Positions 61,334 through 64,000 of a stretch of DNA of 64,000 nucleotides are shown piece after piece. The position numbers were made by a program, and so were the translations under genes. Under the pieces are notes generated by a model that was not told where the DNA came from, searched no databases, and saw only the letters and a list, made by a program, of their open reading frames with translations. Source of the stretch: JBNAVY01 sp049700195 (GTDB lineage: Bacteria > Bacillota > Thermoanaerobacteria > Thermoanaerobacterales > Thermoanaerobacteraceae); NCBI GenBank assembly GCA_049700195.1, contig JBNAVY010000004.1:16984-80983 (forward strand), in the 5' to 3' direction. Each line of letters opens with the position of its first letter. Position 1 is the stretch's first letter.

Positions 61334-61370
61334 ATTTCTTTTCACAGCTCTATATTTCTTTTTATAGTTA
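61334..61370 (+). promoter_or_regulatory. 20-bp-spaced direct repeat upstream of cstA, candidate LytTR operator
   Basis: ATTTCTTTTCACAGCTC (61334) and ATTTCTTTTTATAGTTA (61354) repeat with an exact 20-bp step, directly after the regulator stop and about 90 bp before the cstA ATG. LytTR proteins bind paired direct repeats about two helix turns apart. The sites match no fixed consensus closely. Confidence 0.5.
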
Positions 61371-61461
61371 ATTTTCACCTCCTTAAATAAAAATTGCTGA
61401 AATCGTTTAATAAAAGGTTTAAACTGATATTGAAATAAATTTTTTTATGGGAGGTTTTTAT

Positions 61462-63258
61462 ATGAATGGACTTGTACTAGTAATTATTGCAGCAAGTGTA
61501 TACGTTCTTTCATACCGTTTTTATGGTGCTTTTATTGCAGCAAAAGTTCTTGCTTTTGATGAAACAAGAACGACCCCTGCATACAGATTAGAAAATGGTT
61601 ATGATTACGTACCTACAAACAAATGGGTTCTTTTTGGTCATCACTTTGCAGCTATTGCTGGAGCCGGACCACTTGTTGGCCCAGTTTTAGCAGCACAATT
61701 TGGTTATTTACCTGGTGCATTGTGGATTTTAATAGGTGCAGTGCTGGCCGGTGGTGTACACGATATGGTAATTCTTTTTGCATCTGTAAGATATGATGCC
61801 ACTTCTATCATTGATATCACAAGAAAAGAAGTGGGAAAAGTATCTGGAATTGCTACAGCAATTGCCGTTATATTCATCCTGATAATTGCAATGGCAGGTC
61901 TTGCACTTGTAATAGTTAACGCACTTTACAACAGCCCATGGGGGACATTTACAGTTGGAGCAACAATCCCTATTGCTTTGTTTATGGCAATATACATGAG
62001 ATGGATAAGACCAAATGATATAAAAGGTGCAACAATAATTGGAGTTACCCTTTTAATTATTACTGTTGTTGCAGGTCCTTTTATTGAAAAAACTTCTTTA
62101 GGACATTTCCTGACTTTTAACAGAGAACAGATGACAATAATATTAGCAAGTTATGGATTTTTTGCGGCCGTACTCCCTGTTTGGCTTTTATTAGTACCTA
62201 GAGATTATTTAAGTACTTACATGAAACTAGGCGTAATGCTACTTCTGGCTATAGGTGTTATAATCGTAAATCCTGAAATCAGAATGCCCGCTTTTACACA
62301 ATTCGTAAATGGTGGTGGTCCTATAATACCCGGAAAAGTATGGCCTTACCTATTTATAACAATTGCTTGCGGTGCATTGTCAGGTTTCCATGCACTAGTT
62401 TCTTCAGGCACAACTCCAAAAATGATAAAAAACGAAAAAGACATTCTTCCAATTGCTTATGGTGCAATGCTCGCAGAAGGTTTTATAGCAATTATGGCTT
62501 TAATTGCGGCTACAAGTTTAATCCCTGCAGATTACTTTGCAATAAATGTATCTCCTGAAGTATTTCAAAAGCTGGGAATGAAAATAGTCGATCTGCCTGT
62601 CTTATCACAATTAGTCGGGGAAAATGTAGTCAATAGACCAGGAGGTGCAGTAACACTAGGTGTTGGCATGACATTTATATTCTCAAAAATACCTTTTATA
62701 AGCCACCTTGGTTCATATATTTATCACTTTGTTATACTTTTTGAAGCCCTATTTATTCTTACAACCATAGATGCAGGCACAAGAATAGGAAGATATCTTC
62801 TTCAAGAAGCCGGTGGTCTTATTTATAAACCATTAGGAGATCATAATTGGTGGCCAGGTATTCTTTTAACAAGTTTCTTAGTTTCTTTTTCTTGGGGATA
62901 TTTGGTTTATGGCGGAAATATATCTACAATATGGCCTCTTTTTGGAACTTCTAATCAACTTTTAGGAGCAATAGCCTTGGCTTTAGGAACAACAGTAATA
63001 ATTAAAAAAGGAAAAGCAAAATATATGTGGATAACTTTAGTACCCTTTATATTTGTCGCAACAACAACTTTATATGCTGCATACCTTAATATAGTAACAA
63101 ATTACCTTCCAAAAGGTAATATGGTTCTTGTGACAATATCTACAGCTATTATTATTTTAGCAATAACAATTATAATAGATTCTATAATGAAATGGTACAA
63201 ATGGCTTGTATCTGATAAATTAACAAAAGAACAAATTGAAGCAAGCGCATTTAATTAA
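61462..63258 (+). CDS. cstA: CstA-family carbon-starvation/pyruvate transporter
   Basis: A 598-aa carrier with about 16 membrane segments; GGGAGG precedes ATG 61462. Family stretches: YDYVPTNKWVLFGHHFAAIAGAGPLVGPVLAAQFGYLPG (in pieces), GGVHDMVILFASVRYD, SGFHALVSSGTTPKMI, TTIDAGTRIGRYLLQE and WPLFGTSNQLLGAIAL. Members include the pyruvate/H+ symporter BtsT. Position behind LytS/LytTR suggests induction by extracellular pyruvate; peptides are the older suggested substrate. Confidence 0.94.
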   Translation: MNGLVLVIIAASVYVLSYRFYGAFIAAKVLAFDETRTTPAYRLENGYDYVPTNKWVLFGHHFAAIAGAGPLVGPVLAAQFGYLPGALWILIGAVLAGGVHDMVILFASVRYDATSIIDITRKEVGKVSGIATAIAVIFILIIAMAGLALVIVNALYNSPWGTFTVGATIPIALFMAIYMRWIRPNDIKGATIIGVTLLIITVVAGPFIEKTSLGHFLTFNREQMTIILASYGFFAAVLPVWLLLVPRDYLSTYMKLGVMLLLAIGVIIVNPEIRMPAFTQFVNGGGPIIPGKVWPYLFITIACGALSGFHALVSSGTTPKMIKNEKDILPIAYGAMLAEGFIAIMALIAATSLIPADYFAINVSPEVFQKLGMKIVDLPVLSQLVGENVVNRPGGAVTLGVGMTFIFSKIPFISHLGSYIYHFVILFEALFILTTIDAGTRIGRYLLQEAGGLIYKPLGDHNWWPGILLTSFLVSFSWGYLVYGGNISTIWPLFGTSNQLLGAIALALGTTVIIKKGKAKYMWITLVPFIFVATTTLYAAYLNIVTNYLPKGNMVLVTISTAIIILAITIIIDSIMKWYKWLVSDKLTKEQIEASAFN

Positions 63259-63281
63259 TTACTTCAAAAGGGGTGATCTAT

Positions 63282-63560
63282 GTGAAAATAACTGAACCAG
63301 CAAAAGAATTTATTATAAAAGAAGGAGGAAACATATATATTAAAGATCAAGATATTGCAAATTGTTGTATAGAAGCAAACTTCGCCCCTGAACTATCTAT
63401 AGGTATACCAAAAAATAAACAGGATTATTATTTACTAGAAATTGATTCCATAAATGTATATGTAGATAAAAATATATTCAAAACAGAAAATCTGACAATT
63501 GATTTAAAAAAATTTCTTGGCATAAAATATTTAGTAATAGACGGATGGAAAACTTTCTAA
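63282..63560 (+). CDS. Small Cys-Cys protein, likely CC/Se-motif (HesB-like) family
   Basis: 92 aa starting at GTG 63282 behind GGGG. It opens VKITEPAKEFIIKEGGNIYI and has a single adjacent pair Cys-Cys in IANCCIEANF. This resembles the short HesB-like family with a CC or Cys-Sec motif found in anaerobes. It lies 23 nt behind cstA. Function unknown; the pair suggests metal or thiol chemistry. Confidence 0.6.
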   Translation: MKITEPAKEFIIKEGGNIYIKDQDIANCCIEANFAPELSIGIPKNKQDYYLLEIDSINVYVDKNIFKTENLTIDLKKFLGIKYLVIDGWKTF

Positions 63561-63597
63561 AAGAAGTCTGCTCTTAGTTTAAGAGCAGACTTCTTTT
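63559..63597. terminator. Bidirectional terminator shared by convergent genes
   Basis: Perfect 18-bp arms (AAAAGAAGTCTGCTCTTA and reverse complement) with a 3-nt loop. The plus-strand stop codon and the last codons of the minus-strand gene lie within the hairpin. Confidence 0.92.
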
Positions 63598-64000
63598 AAT
63601 TTTTCCTTTAATGTATCAGCAAATAATTTTTTTTCATCTATAGATATAACAAACTCCTTTACTTCTTTTTTAAAAAAAATAAACTTATAAAAATATACCA
63701 TCTTTTTTAATTTTATATGTACTAAATTGTCCTTACCAAAAATAATATAACAATTATTATTTCTGTTATACATTCCATGACTAGGAATCCCGTAATTATC
63801 AACTTCTAATAGAATATCATCTATAATATCATATTTTATATGTGAAAAACCAAAGATGCCACATCTTAAAATTAAAAAGTCCTCTGTAAATTCATGTTTA
63901 GAATATAACAAGGATCCCAAAAATGAAAAAAAGCAAAATAAAAATAATATATATGCAATCCAACCTGTAAATGTTTCAAAAATGTCTATACTGTTTTTAT
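63579..64000 (-). CDS. Membrane protein with PH-like C-terminal domain (5' end outside window)
   Basis: The open frame reaches the right edge without a start, so the N-terminus is missing; 139 codons are visible. The visible part starts with a membrane segment (GWIAYILFLFCFFSFLGSLL) followed by a beta-rich region (DFLILRCGIFGFSHIKYDII...) like a bacterial PH (YdbS/SunI-type) domain. An internal TTG near 63920 is not needed as a start, because the frame continues upstream. Function unknown. Confidence 0.65.
   Translation of the reverse strand, partial: KNSIDIFETFTGWIAYILFLFCFFSFLGSLLYSKHEFTEDFLILRCGIFGFSHIKYDIIDDILLEVDNYGIPSHGMYNRNNNCYIIFGKDNLVHIKLKKMVYFYKFIFFKKEVKEFVISIDEKKLFADTLKEKLKEVCS

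Noticed and set aside
1..64000. CRISPR arrays, insertion sequences, prophage or integrase genes
   Set aside because: No regular repeat-spacer pattern, transposase, integrase or phage structural gene was found in either strand.

Overview
The window reads as chromosomal DNA of a low-GC, anaerobic, endospore-forming member of the Clostridia, most like the Thermoanaerobacterales in gene content and gene order. The signs are strong AT bias, AGGAGG-type ribosome binding sites with many TTG/GTG starts, sporulation genes (Spo0E-like, Spo0B-like, spoIVFA/spoIVFB, ylmC), a rod-shape and division block (mreBCD, mrdA, minCDE, rodA), and a multisubunit [FeFe]-hydrogenase next to a sensory hydrogenase. I cannot name the species. 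No IS element, prophage or CRISPR array was seen; most of the window is conserved backbone.

Layout. 1-3.9 kb: two-component pair (kinase cut by the left edge), nrdR, ylmC, an ECF transporter S component and two small genes. 3.9-8.7 kb: alaX, ilvE, a 56-aa ferredoxin, tRNA-Glu(CUC), tRNA-Gln(CUG), gltX and pgpA. 8.7-11.9 kb: a coiled-coil exported protein, comEA and a D,D-carboxypeptidase. 11.9-17.2 kb: a three-gene operon of unknown product (octopine-dehydrogenase family, cobalamin-binding protein, asparagine-synthetase-like protein without the Cys nucleophile) behind a ydaO/yuaA-type c-di-AMP riboswitch, with a YheO-type regulator upstream. 17.3-25 kb: rsfS, LCP, yqeK, nadD, obg, mini-Spo0B, rpmA, prp, rplU, RNase G. 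25-38.8 kb: radical-SAM pair, spoIVFB/A, mgsA, rodA, minEDC, mrdA, mreDCB, radC, maf. 38.9-47.9 kb: hydABC-type hydrogenase operon, then a HydS-type sensory hydrogenase operon with DRTGG, PHP and ATPase proteins. 48-58.4 kb: transglycosylases, typA, an NlpC/P60 hydrolase behind a second c-di-AMP riboswitch, tRNA-Leu(GAG), a solute-binding lipoprotein, pncB, coaE and polA. 58.9-63.6 kb: LytS/LytTR two-component system, CstA carrier and a small Cys-Cys protein. A membrane protein gene runs off the right edge.

The most interesting element is the c-di-AMP riboswitch operon at 11.9-16.5 kb. Its promoter, aptamer, antiterminator pairing, intrinsic terminator and a 14-codon leader ORF can all be read directly. 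The enzyme set fits no pathway I recognise, and the amidotransferase-like enzyme has Ala in place of the catalytic Cys, as in beta-lactam-synthetase-type relatives. I infer a small amino-acid-derived metabolite, possibly an osmolyte. The second point of interest is the H2 metabolism/H2 sensing region, which has a Rex-like operator in front of the hydrogenase genes.
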